From Pseudomonadota bacterium (GTDB taxonomy: Bacteria; Pseudomonadota; Alphaproteobacteria; Rickettsiales; SXRF01): a stretch of 13,789 nt of DNA. The notes beneath the pieces are model-generated. The model was not told the DNA's origin. It saw only the letters and a program-made list of their open reading frames with translations, and did no database searches. The position numbers and the translations under genes are program-made. Shown piece by piece: positions 1 through 6,488 of this stretch. Position 1 is the stretch's first letter. Each line of letters starts with the position of its first letter. The stretch is taken from assembly GCA_028873275.1 (NCBI GenBank), contig JAGWLJ010000011.1, forward strand, positions 1 to 13,789, read 5' to 3'.

Positions 1-407
1 GCCTTCATGCCGATCAGCACGACATAAATATTGTTCGAGTGCAGCTGGTTCACGATGTTCGACAGGTTGGAGGAGATCATGATGGTGTTGATGCCGCGCA
101 GCGCGTCGTTGGCGCCGAGCTCCACCACGACAATGTCGGGATGCTGCGCCAGCAGCGACGGCATGCGCTCCACCCCGCCGGCGGTAGTTTCGCCCGCCAC
201 GCTCATGTTGATCACCTTGACGTTGGTGAAGCCCACCGCTTTCAGCTTGCTGTCGAGCCGGGCCGGGAAGGCCTGCTCGGGCTGCAGTTCATAGCCGGAG
301 GTCAAGCTGTCGCCGTATACCACGACGCGGATATCCTGCGCCAGCGCCGGCGACCACGGCAGCGCCAGCAGCAGGAAAACGAGAAAACGCTCGAAAAATC
401 TTTTCAT
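1..407 (-). CDS. tesA: TesA-type SGNH/GDSL esterase (arylesterase/lysophospholipase), 3' part outside window
   Basis: The minus strand reads from an ATG at 407-405 to the left edge without a stop, giving 135 residues of the N-terminal part. The protein opens MKRFFERFLVFLLLALPWSP followed by ALA-QD, a typical Sec signal peptide with an Ala-x-Ala cleavage site near residue 23, so the enzyme should act in the periplasm. Block I of the SGNH family follows (VVYGDSLTSGY, with the nucleophile serine in GDS). Further on are the block II glycine region (INMSVAGETTAGG) and block III GANDALRG with the oxyanion Asn. The catalytic Asp/His block lies beyond the window. TesA homologues hydrolyse acyl and aryl esters, thioesters and lysophospholipids. 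It is divergent from the ABC transporter genes, with 52 bases between the two starts, which matches the common tesA-ybbA-ybbP arrangement. No clear Shine-Dalgarno precedes the ATG; the signal peptide fixes the start. Confidence 0.93.
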   Translation of the reverse strand, partial: MKRFFERFLVFLLLALPWSPALAQDIRVVVYGDSLTSGYELQPEQAFPARLDSKLKAVGFTNVKVINMSVAGETTAGGVERMPSLLAQHPDIVVVELGANDALRGINTIMISSNLSNIVNQLHSNNIYVVLIGMK

Positions 408-459
408 AGTCACTAGATAGATATTATCCTATGAATCCGCATATTTCTCAAGAAATCTT

Positions 460-1140
460 ATGATCAGCCTCGAATCCGTTGATTTTTCGCTGGCCGGGCC
501 GGCCGGAAAGGTGGATATCCTGCGCCAGGTGAGCCTCAAGGCGGGGGAGGGGGAGGCGCTGGCCATCGTCGGCCCGTCCGGCTCGGGCAAGACTTCGCTT
601 CTGATGCTGATCGCCGGGCTGGAAGCGCCGACTTCCGGGCGCGTTTGCGTGGCGCAGGAAAATCTTGCTGCCAAAAGCGAAGACGAGCTGGCGCTGTTCC
701 GCGCCCGGCATATCGGCATCGTGTTCCAGTCCTTTCACCTGATTTCCACCATGACGGCGCTGGAAAACGTGGCCATCCCGCTCGAATTCACGGGGCATGC
801 CGATGCGCGGCAGCGCGCCGCCGAAGCGCTGGCCGCCCTGGGGCTGTCGCACCGGCTGCATCACTATCCTGCCCAGCTTTCCGGCGGCGAGCAGCAGCGG
901 GTGGCCATCGCGCGGGCTTTCGTTGCCCAGCCGAAGCTGCTGCTGGCCGATGAGCCGACCGGCAATCTCGACATCGACACCGGGCAGCAGGTGATCGACC
1001 TGCTGTTCAGCCAGCACCGCGCGCAGGGCACCACCCTGCTGCTGATCACGCATGACGCCCAGCTGGCCGGCCGCTGCGACCGCGTCATCCATCTCGCCGA
1101 TGGGAGGATTATTCCCTCCCCCCTTGAGGGGGAGGGGTAG
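460..1140 (+). CDS. ybbA: ABC transporter ATP-binding protein, LolD/YbbA family
   Basis: This 226-residue nucleotide-binding subunit has all ABC motifs: Walker A GPSGSGKT (38-45), Q-loop FQ (89-90), signature LSGGEQQ (140-146), Walker B LLLADEP (160-166) with the LolD/MacB-type TGNLD D-loop, and the H-loop in ITHD (His198). It should energise the large FtsX-type permease encoded next; such YbbA-YbbP pairs are inner-membrane mechanotransmission-type ABC systems rather than classical importers. The start at 460 lies at the expected distance from the first beta strand (ISLESVDFSL), with an AAGAAA stretch just upstream. The last residues (IPSPLEGEG) are encoded by a palindromic repeat at 1113-1216 and probably are not ancestral. 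YbbA is the best name because of the tesA and ybbP neighbours; LolD is the alternative by sequence type. Confidence 0.94.
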   Translation: MISLESVDFSLAGPAGKVDILRQVSLKAGEGEALAIVGPSGSGKTSLLMLIAGLEAPTSGRVCVAQENLAAKSEDELALFRARHIGIVFQSFHLISTMTALENVAIPLEFTGHADARQRAAEALAALGLSHRLHHYPAQLSGGEQQRVAIARAFVAQPKLLLADEPTGNLDIDTGQQVIDLLFSQHRAQGTTLLLITHDAQLAGRCDRVIHLADGRIIPSPLEGEG

Positions 1141-1216
1141 GGTGAGGGGATTCCTGACGCGATTTCCCCTCACCCGGCTCGCCATGCTCGCCACCCTCTC
1201 CCTCAAGGGGAGAGGG
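1113..1216. repeat. REP-like double-hairpin palindrome at the ybbA/ybbP junction
   Basis: Two hairpins face each other. The left is CCCTCCCCC...TTGA...GGGGGAGGG (1114-1136) and the right is CCCTCTCCC-TCAA-GGGGAGAGGG (1194-1216). Between them GGGTGAGGGGA (1140-1150) is perfectly complementary to TCCCCTCACCC (1165-1175), so the whole block can fold on itself. It resembles the dispersed CCCTCACCC/GAGGGAGAGGG palindromes common in proteobacterial genomes. It encodes the C-terminus and stop of ybbA and contains the only in-frame ATG for the permease. A related half-copy lies in mutY at 4500-4535. Confidence 0.85.
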
Positions 1217-3742
1217 ATATTATGGCGTCACGCCCTGCGCGACCTGCGCGGCGGATGGCGTCGGCTGCGCCTGCTGTTTTTATGTCTGGCGCTGGGTGTG
1301 GCGGTGATGAGCTGCATCGGCTCCATGGTATCGGCGCTCAAGGCGGGCATCGACCGCGACGCCAAATCCCTGCTGGGCGGCGACGTCGAAATCCGCCAGC
1401 TCTACAAGCCTGCGGGCGAGCGGCTGGGCATGCATGCGGAGCTGACCGGCGGCACGGTATCGCGCGCGCTCGACATGCGCGCCATGGCGGAGAATCTCCC
1501 CGGCAAGGGAGGAAACCGCACGCTGGTCGAGCTCAAGGGTGTCGACAAAGCCTATCCGCTTTACGGCACGCTCGATCTCAATGAAGAGCGCGATCCGGTA
1601 TTCTACAACGATACCGGGCATAAGCTGTTCGGCGCAGCCGTGGGCCAGAGCCTGCTCGATATGCTGAATCTCAAAGTGGGCGACCGTTTTCGCATCAGTG
1701 ATGCGACCTTCGAGATTCGCGCCGTCATCGCCGGCGAGCCGGACCGCAGCGTCAGCGGCGTGCCGCTGGGGCCGCGCGTGATCACCAGTATCAGGGGATT
1801 CCGTGCCACCGGGCTGATCACCGAAGGCAGCATGGTGACCTTCCGCTACCGCGTCAGGCTGCCGGAAGGCGCCGACCTCACCGGCTGGAAAAGCGACCTG
1901 GCGGAGACCTTTCCCAACGCGCACTGGCATGTGCGCGACTGGCACGACAGCGCGCCCGGCCTCACCAGCCTGATCGACCGCATGGCGCTGTTCTTCGCGC
2001 TGACCGGCATCACCACGCTGATCGTGGCGGGGCTGGGCATCGGCAATGCCGCTGGCGTCTATGTCTGGAGCCGGCGCGACACCATCGCCACGCTTAAGTG
2101 CCTGGGCGCCAGCCAGAGCCATATCTACCTCGTATACCTTATCCAGCTGCTGATCGTTGGCGTAGTCGCCATCGCTTACGGGCTGGCGGTGGGTACGCTC
2201 GGCGAAATGGCGCTGGTCACGCTTTTCAGCAATCTGCTGCCGGTTGGCGGCGAGCGCGGCGTATATGCGGAACCGCTGATCCTTTCCGCCGGGCTTGGCC
2301 TACTGACGCTGCTGCTGTTCAGCCTGCTGCCATTGGCGCAGACGGCCCCCATTAAACCGGCGGCGCTGTTCAGGGGGTACCTCCATACGGCAATGGCGCT
2401 GCCATTTAAAAATGTGCCGGTGATGACGATCATGGGGGTGCTTATTATCGGCATGATCTGGCTGGCCGTGCTTTTCACTCATACGCTGCGCATACCGCTC
2501 TATTTCGCCGCCGGGCTGGCGGTGTCGCTGCTGGTGTTTTACGCCATTAGCGAAGGCATCAAGCGGGCAGCCTTGCAGCGCGCGCATAAGGGCTGGCGGC
2601 TGACCGTCTCCATGGCGCTGGCCAACCTGTCCCGCCCCGGCGCGGCGACGGCCAGCATGGTGGTGGCGCTGGGTATCGGCATGACGCTGATGATCGCGCT
2701 GACGCTGGTCGGCGGCAACCTGCGCCATGAGATGGAAGAGGGGCTGCCCGAGCATGCGCCGGCTTTCTTTCTGCTCGATATCCAGCCCGGCGAGCGCGAG
2801 CAGCTGCTCGATAAGTTAAAAGCGATTCCGCAGGTGCAGTGCGTCACCGACCTGCCCATCGTGCGCGGGCATATCGTCAGGCTGAACGGCCAGCCAACCG
2901 ACCGGATGGACATCGCCGAAAGTGCTCGCTGGGCATTGCAGAGCGAGCGCGGGCTGACCTGGGCCGCCGCGCCGCCAGAAAACGCCCATATCGTGCGCGG
3001 CAAGTGGTGGAGCGCTGATTACCGCGGCCCGCCGCTGGTATCCTTTGACGCCAACCTGGCCCGCGGCATGGGGCTGAAGCTGGGCGACACCATCACCATC
3101 GCCGCTTTGGATAAGGAGATCACCGCCACCATTGCCTCCCTGCGCGACATCCAGTGGGGAACGATGCAGATGAACTTCGCCATCATGCTGAGCCCCGGCG
3201 CGCTGGACGGCCTTCCCGCCACCTACATCGCCACTGTCAGCGTTCCGCTGCAGGGGCAGAAGGCGGTGGAGGCGATGCTGGCGCAGGATTTCCCGATGGT
3301 CGCCATCGTCCACGTGCGCGAGGCACTGGGCAAGCTCTCGTCGATGCTGCGCCAGATCTCCAATGCCGTGCTGGCGGCGGCGGCCATGACGGTTATCTGC
3401 GGCGTGCTGGTGATGGGCAGCGCCGTGCACGCCTCGCTCTCCCGCCGCATATTCGACACGGTGATGCTGAAAGTGCTGGGCGTGACGCGCCGCCGCATCC
3501 TCGGCATCTATCTCACGGAATTCGCGCTGGTGGCGCTGGCGGTGGCCGCCGCTTCTGCCCTCATCGGCGCGCTGGCCGCCTGGGCCATCATGCAGCTGAT
3601 GATCTTCTCCGATTTTGCGCTGATGCCCTCGGTGCTGCTGATGACGCTGATCGGCAGCCTGGCGCTGGCGCTGCTGCTGGGCTTCATCGCCACGCATATC
3701 ACCCTGGGCGTTCGCCCGCTGGCGCTGCTTCGCAATGAATAA
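1184..3742 (+). CDS. ybbP: ABC transporter permease, FtsX-type (YbbP-like)
   Basis: This permease of about 852 residues has the layout of YbbP-type proteins: an N-terminal membrane segment (LRLLFLCLALGVAVMSCIGS), a periplasmic domain, three helices of the first FtsX domain, a central helix pair, a second N-segment and periplasmic domain, and a second three-helix FtsX domain, giving about ten membrane helices. Each FtsX unit ends in the family-typical Pro-x2-3-Leu-x-Arg pattern (IKPAALFRG and VRPLALLRNE). It should form a complex with the ATPase encoded upstream. The start is uncertain. Homology-like sequence begins at LWRHALRDLRGG (about 1220), but the only in-frame ATG between the ybbA stop and that point is 1184, inside the palindromic repeat and without a Shine-Dalgarno. 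The open frame extends upstream to 1052 inside ybbA. The 3' end overlaps mutY by 8 bases, implying translational coupling. Confidence 0.9.
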   Translation: MLATLSLKGRGILWRHALRDLRGGWRRLRLLFLCLALGVAVMSCIGSMVSALKAGIDRDAKSLLGGDVEIRQLYKPAGERLGMHAELTGGTVSRALDMRAMAENLPGKGGNRTLVELKGVDKAYPLYGTLDLNEERDPVFYNDTGHKLFGAAVGQSLLDMLNLKVGDRFRISDATFEIRAVIAGEPDRSVSGVPLGPRVITSIRGFRATGLITEGSMVTFRYRVRLPEGADLTGWKSDLAETFPNAHWHVRDWHDSAPGLTSLIDRMALFFALTGITTLIVAGLGIGNAAGVYVWSRRDTIATLKCLGASQSHIYLVYLIQLLIVGVVAIAYGLAVGTLGEMALVTLFSNLLPVGGERGVYAEPLILSAGLGLLTLLLFSLLPLAQTAPIKPAALFRGYLHTAMALPFKNVPVMTIMGVLIIGMIWLAVLFTHTLRIPLYFAAGLAVSLLVFYAISEGIKRAALQRAHKGWRLTVSMALANLSRPGAATASMVVALGIGMTLMIALTLVGGNLRHEMEEGLPEHAPAFFLLDIQPGEREQLLDKLKAIPQVQCVTDLPIVRGHIVRLNGQPTDRMDIAESARWALQSERGLTWAAAPPENAHIVRGKWWSADYRGPPLVSFDANLARGMGLKLGDTITIAALDKEITATIASLRDIQWGTMQMNFAIMLSPGALDGLPATYIATVSVPLQGQKAVEAMLAQDFPMVAIVHVREALGKLSSMLRQISNAVLAAAAMTVICGVLVMGSAVHASLSRRIFDTVMLKVLGVTRRRILGIYLTEFALVALAVAAASALIGALAAWAIMQLMIFSDFALMPSVLLMTLIGSLALALLLGFIATHITLGVRPLALLRNE

Positions 3743-4700
3743 AAAGAGTATCGCCGATTTTCACCGCCGCCTGCACCGCTGGTATGCGGCGCACGGGCGG
3801 CGCGAGCTGCCCTGGCGCACTACCGCCGATCCCTACGCCATCTATATCAGCGAGGTGATGCTGCAGCAGACGCAGGTGAAAACGGTGCTCGAGCGCTATT
3901 ATTTCCAGTTCCTGAGACGCTTTCCCAGCCTGCCGGCATTGGCCGCCGCCAGCCGAAAAGACGTGCTGACCGCCTGGCAGGGACTGGGTTATTACAACCG
4001 CGCCGCCAACCTGCATGAAGCGGCGAAGCGCTGCCATGGAACTCTGCCTGACACCGTTGATGAATTAATGGCGCTGCCCGGCATCGGCCGCAACACAGCG
4101 CATGCGGTGGCCGCCTTCGCCTACCGCCAGGCGGTGGCGGTGATGGAGGCCAACGTCAAGCGCGTGCTGTCGCGCATTTTCGCGCTGGAAAAACCCGACG
4201 ATGCCGGGCTGTGGGAGAAAGCCCGGCTGCTGCTCGATACGAAAGAGCCATTCGATTACAATCAGGCCATGATGGATATCGGTTCCATGCTGTGCGCCCG
4301 CCGCGCGCCGCGCTGTCCTGAGTGCCCGGCGCAGAATATCTGCGAAGGCAAGGCATCTCCGCAATCCTATCCCGCGCCGAAAAGCAAAAAAGCGCCGCCG
4401 CTGCGCCGCCAATGGATCATCGTGCGGCGCAATAGCAAGGGGGAAATTTACGCCACGCCGCGCAAAGGAAAATTCCTGAACGGGCTGTATCATTTTTGCG
4501 AGGGAGAAGGTGGCGCGGAGCGCCGGGTGAGGGGATGTGTTTACCTCGGCCACATCCGTCAGCAATACAGCCATTTTACTTTGGAAGCGGAGGTGTATAT
4601 GGAGAACGCCAGAGGTCAAGGAAAACACTGGCACAGCCCGGCGCAATTGAAAAAACTTCCGATGTCGGCGGCGGAGAAAAAGATCCTGCAGCTGTTATAA
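3735..4700 (+). CDS. mutY: Adenine DNA glycosylase MutY
   Basis: MutY removes adenine mispaired with 8-oxoguanine. The 321-residue protein shows LPWR near residue 25, the catalytic SEVMLQQTQV motif (Glu40, equivalent to E. coli Glu37), the helix-hairpin-helix LPGIGRNTAHAV (114-125), and a canonical 4Fe-4S loop Cys187-x6-Cys194-x2-Cys197-x5-Cys203. A reduced NUDIX-like C-terminal 8-oxoG recognition domain covers about 224-321, including the QQYSHFTL segment. Two oddities stand out. The position of the second catalytic acid, normally Asp in LDGNVKRV, reads VMEANVKRV with Glu138 and Ala139. In addition, residues 256-267 are encoded by an in-frame copy of a dispersed palindromic repeat. The ATG at 3735 overlaps the permease stop, so it is probably co-translated. 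It ends 5 bases from the convergent toxin gene. Confidence 0.95.
   Translation: MNKKSIADFHRRLHRWYAAHGRRELPWRTTADPYAIYISEVMLQQTQVKTVLERYYFQFLRRFPSLPALAAASRKDVLTAWQGLGYYNRAANLHEAAKRCHGTLPDTVDELMALPGIGRNTAHAVAAFAYRQAVAVMEANVKRVLSRIFALEKPDDAGLWEKARLLLDTKEPFDYNQAMMDIGSMLCARRAPRCPECPAQNICEGKASPQSYPAPKSKKAPPLRRQWIIVRRNSKGEIYATPRKGKFLNGLYHFCEGEGGAERRVRGCVYLGHIRQQYSHFTLEAEVYMENARGQGKHWHSPAQLKKLPMSAAEKKILQLL
4500..4535. repeat. REP-like half-element inserted in frame within mutY
   Basis: The 36 bases from GAGGGAGAAGGTGGCG to GCCGGGTGAGGGGA align with the reverse complement of 1165-1204 in the ybbA/ybbP repeat. Both ends are nearly identical; the differences lie in a shorter palindromic centre. The length equals exactly 12 codons (MutY residues 256-267, EGEGGAERRVRG) in a loop of the C-terminal domain. 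Confidence 0.8.
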
Positions 4701-4705
4701 GCCTC

Positions 4706-4987
4706 TTATTGCGGCGGCCATTGCTGCTTGGAATGAAGCAGATGAAGAATAACCACCCACTGCGTCTCCACCCGGTAAATAATGATATAAGGGGTGCCTG
4801 GTACGACCATTTCGCAGGTGCCGGATACCCGGCCATGACGGCAGGCGGCGGGAAAATCGACTATGCGTGCAGCGGCTTTGAGTATCAGCGCTTCCATGCG
4901 TGTGGCAGCGGCAGGGTTGCGTTCTTCCACATAATCCAGCACCGTTGCGAAGGCATGCGCCGCGCGCTGGGTCCACCGCAGTTTCAT
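4706..4987 (-). CDS. Type II toxin, RelE/ParE family
   Basis: This 93-residue basic protein matches the ParE/RelE fold pattern. It has an N-terminal strand KLRWTQRAAHAF, two helices (LDYVEERNPAAATRMEALIL and AARIVDFPAACRHGR), then the beta-sheet core with CEMVVPGTPYIIIYRV and the closing strand WVVILHLLHSKQQWP. That ending resembles the ILRVLHGxRxWP end of ParE toxins. ParE proteins poison DNA gyrase and RelE proteins cleave mRNA; the sequence favours ParE, but the target cannot be proven here. Its ATG overlaps the antitoxin stop by four bases (ATGA), so the two are co-translated. The gene ends tail to tail with mutY. Confidence 0.88.
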   Translation of the reverse strand: MKLRWTQRAAHAFATVLDYVEERNPAAATRMEALILKAAARIVDFPAACRHGRVSGTCEMVVPGTPYIIIYRVETQWVVILHLLHSKQQWPPQ

Positions 4988-5235
4988 TTTTTGCGCCGCT
5001 TGGCCAGTTGCTTTAATACTTCTTCATGGCTAACGGTTTTTCCGGCGTCTGCCTCGGCAATCGCCTGATGGATTTCTTCAAGCTGCCAGGATTGCAACTC
5101 CACATACTGGCTGAGCGCTTCGTTCAGCAGATAGCTGCGATCGCGATCAAGCGATTTGGCCAGCGCATCGAGCACAGCGACTTTCTTGGCGTCGGCGCGA
5201 AAATTCAGATTGATTTTAGGGGCTTCCATTTGCAT
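4984..5235 (-). CDS. RHH (CopG-like) antitoxin
   Basis: The 83-residue protein starts MQMEAPKINLNFRADAKKVA, a ribbon strand followed by two helices (VAVLDALAKSLDRDRSYLLNEALSQYVEL) as in ribbon-helix-helix DNA-binding antitoxins. An acidic/amphipathic tail (QLEEIHQAIAEADAGKTVSH) ends in a basic patch (KRRKK) and would clamp the toxin. The start at 5235 is chosen because AAGAGG lies 5 bases upstream; an in-frame ATG at 5256 lacks such a site and would add seven residues with no family counterpart. It should neutralise the downstream ParE-like toxin and autorepress through the palindrome at 5261-5277. Confidence 0.88.
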   Translation of the reverse strand: MQMEAPKINLNFRADAKKVAVLDALAKSLDRDRSYLLNEALSQYVELQSWQLEEIHQAIAEADAGKTVSHEEVLKQLAKRRKK

Positions 5236-5260
5236 AACACCTCTTAACAACAACATGGCT

Positions 5261-5277
5261 TACTATAGCATATAGTA
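5261..5277. promoter_or_regulatory. Palindromic operator, probable antitoxin binding site
   Basis: TACTATA-GCA-TATAGTA is a perfect inverted repeat with 7-base arms and a 3-base centre. It overlaps the likely -10 of the antitoxin promoter and touches the -10 of the divergent oxidoreductase promoter. Short palindromes at this place are the usual targets of RHH antitoxins, so autoregulation is the simplest reading. Binding is inferred. Confidence 0.65.
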
Positions 5278-5290
5278 TAATGTAATGCAA
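5262..5290 (-). promoter_or_regulatory. Candidate promoter of the toxin-antitoxin operon
   Basis: On the minus strand TTGCAT (5290-5285) and TATAGT (5267-5262) are separated by 17 bases, which would start transcription near 5255, about 20 bases before the antitoxin ATG and including its AAGAGG ribosome site. The -35 match is modest. A competing -10 is TATACT at 5279-5274. Confidence 0.45.
5276..5281 (+). promoter_or_regulatory. Candidate -10 (TATAAT) for a leaderless oxidoreductase mRNA
   Basis: A perfect TATAAT ends 10 bases before the ATG at 5292. Transcription would therefore begin at about 5288-5292, leaving no room for a Shine-Dalgarno, and none is visible. No good -35 is seen at 15-19 bases upstream. 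The box overlaps the end of the palindromic operator, so the antitoxin may also control this gene. Confidence 0.45.
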
Positions 5291-5291
5291 T

Positions 5292-6356
5292 ATGATCGCT
5301 TACACTGACATAATCATCGCCGGCGGCGGGTTCGCCGGGCTGGCCTGCGCTAAAGCGCTGGCGGAGGCCGGCATCGGTGTCACCGTGCTTGAGCGAAAGA
5401 AAGCTCCGGGCATCGGCATGCATACCACCGGCATCATCGTCGGGGAATGCGCCGAGGAATTCGCGCTGCCGCCGCATCTTACGCGCAGGGTGACCGATGT
5501 GCGGCTCTACGCCCCCAATCTCAACTATGTCGAGCTGCAATCGCCCGACTATTTTTTTCTGACCACCGACACGCCGGGGCTGATGCGCCATCTGTCCGAC
5601 GAAGCTGTAAAGGCGGGCGCGGCCATTATGTATGACACGCCATATGCATCGGCGGTACAGGAGGGCGAGGCCATAAGCGTCAATGGGAAGTTTTCCTGTC
5701 GCTTCCTGATCGGGGCCGATGGCCCGCGCTCGAAAGTGGCGGATGATTTTCGTCTGGGCCAGAACACGGAGTTCCTGCTCGGCGCCGAGGCGGAATATGA
5801 GGGATTGCAATTGCCCGATCCGAAAGCCTTTTATTGTTTCCTCGATCAGCGGCTGGCGCATGGCTATCTCGGCTGGGTGATTCCCGGCGTCGGTGTGACG
5901 CAGGTGGGGCTGGCCAGCCGCATGCCGAAGAAGCCGGATATTGATGCCTTCGTTTCGCGTGTGGGTGGCGTGTTCGATTTTTCGCAGGCGAAGGTGGCGG
6001 CGCGGCGCGGCGGGCTGATTCCGGTGGGCGGGCTGGTCAAGCCGTTTGCGCGGGACAACGTTATTCTGCTGGGCGACGCGGCGGGCATCGTCTCGCCGCT
6101 GACCGCCGGCGGCATTCACACGGCCCTGCATTACGGCAAAATGCTCGGCGAGGCGCTGGCGGCGCATATTCGCCACAGTGCGCCGCATCCGGCACTGCTG
6201 CTGGAGCGCGCCTATCCGCGCTTTTATTTCAAGCAGTGCCTGCGTAAATCCTATGAGTCGCTGGCGCCGGATTGGCTGCTTAATATTATTCTCACCCACC
6301 CGTTATTTACCGCGCTTGCCGGCAATGTTTTTTTTCGCAGGAAGCGATTGCGTTAA
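5292..6356 (+). CDS. FAD-dependent oxidoreductase, geranylgeranyl reductase-like
   Basis: The 354-residue flavoprotein has an N-terminal Rossmann dinucleotide motif (IIIAGGGFAGLACAKAL, glycines 11-16), an acidic residue in VLERK for the ribose, and a second FAD motif, IGADGPRSKVA (140-150). The C-terminal FAD site is NVILLGDAAGIVSPLTAGGI (257-275). This combination, especially GDAAG followed by SPLTAGGIH, is typical of the geranylgeranyl reductase/FixC/PHBH group, whose members reduce isoprenoid or quinone-like substrates or hydroxylate aromatics. The substrate cannot be read from the sequence. There is no signal peptide; the basic C-terminus and hydrophobic segment (LLNIILTHPLFTALAGNVFF) suggest possible membrane association. 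It is divergent from the toxin-antitoxin operon and shares its promoter region. The start at 5292 is at the normal distance from the Rossmann strand. Confidence 0.88.
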   Translation: MIAYTDIIIAGGGFAGLACAKALAEAGIGVTVLERKKAPGIGMHTTGIIVGECAEEFALPPHLTRRVTDVRLYAPNLNYVELQSPDYFFLTTDTPGLMRHLSDEAVKAGAAIMYDTPYASAVQEGEAISVNGKFSCRFLIGADGPRSKVADDFRLGQNTEFLLGAEAEYEGLQLPDPKAFYCFLDQRLAHGYLGWVIPGVGVTQVGLASRMPKKPDIDAFVSRVGGVFDFSQAKVAARRGGLIPVGGLVKPFARDNVILLGDAAGIVSPLTAGGIHTALHYGKMLGEALAAHIRHSAPHPALLLERAYPRFYFKQCLRKSYESLAPDWLLNIILTHPLFTALAGNVFFRRKRLR

Positions 6357-6478
6357 GGCGGCATCATCACGGTGGCAGATAAAATAAATTTTTTGTGGCG
6401 CAACGGTTTCAATTCTTATACTGTCAGAAATGTGTTGCGCCGAAAACCGGTGCCTGTGCCACCTCATATGCCGCTTTA
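6354..6478. repeat. Nested inverted repeat between oxidoreductase and bactofilin genes
   Basis: Three pairs of arms are nested in the right order: TAAGGCGGCAT (6354-6364) with ATGCCGCTTTA (6468-6478, one mismatch), GGTGGCA (6371-6377) with TGCCACC (6457-6463), and GGCGCAAC (6397-6404) with GTTGCGCC (6434-6441). The centre holds 29 bases with a TATACT box. The block starts at the oxidoreductase stop and ends at the bactofilin Shine-Dalgarno. It could fold as RNA in read-through transcripts or be a degenerate palindromic mobile repeat. Confidence 0.6.
6393..6422 (+). promoter_or_regulatory. Candidate promoter of the bactofilin gene
   Basis: TTGTGG (6393-6398) and TATACT (6417-6422) are spaced by 18 bases in the only AT-rich stretch before the gene, giving a start near 6430 and a leader of about 60 bases. 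The GGCGCAAC/GTTGCGCC inverted repeat overlaps the -35 and the start of the transcript and could be an operator. Confidence 0.45.
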
Positions 6479-6488
6479 GGAGAGTTTT

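Noticed and set aside
431..463. Ten-codon open frame ending in an ATGA overlap with the ybbA start, as for a leader peptide
   Set aside because: No ribosome site precedes it and the peptide has no regulatory codon pattern; the overlap may be chance.
2816..3697. A 293-codon minus-strand open frame inside the permease gene
   Set aside because: It is rich in His, Gln and Arg and lacks any domain; an antisense shadow of the FtsX-type permease.
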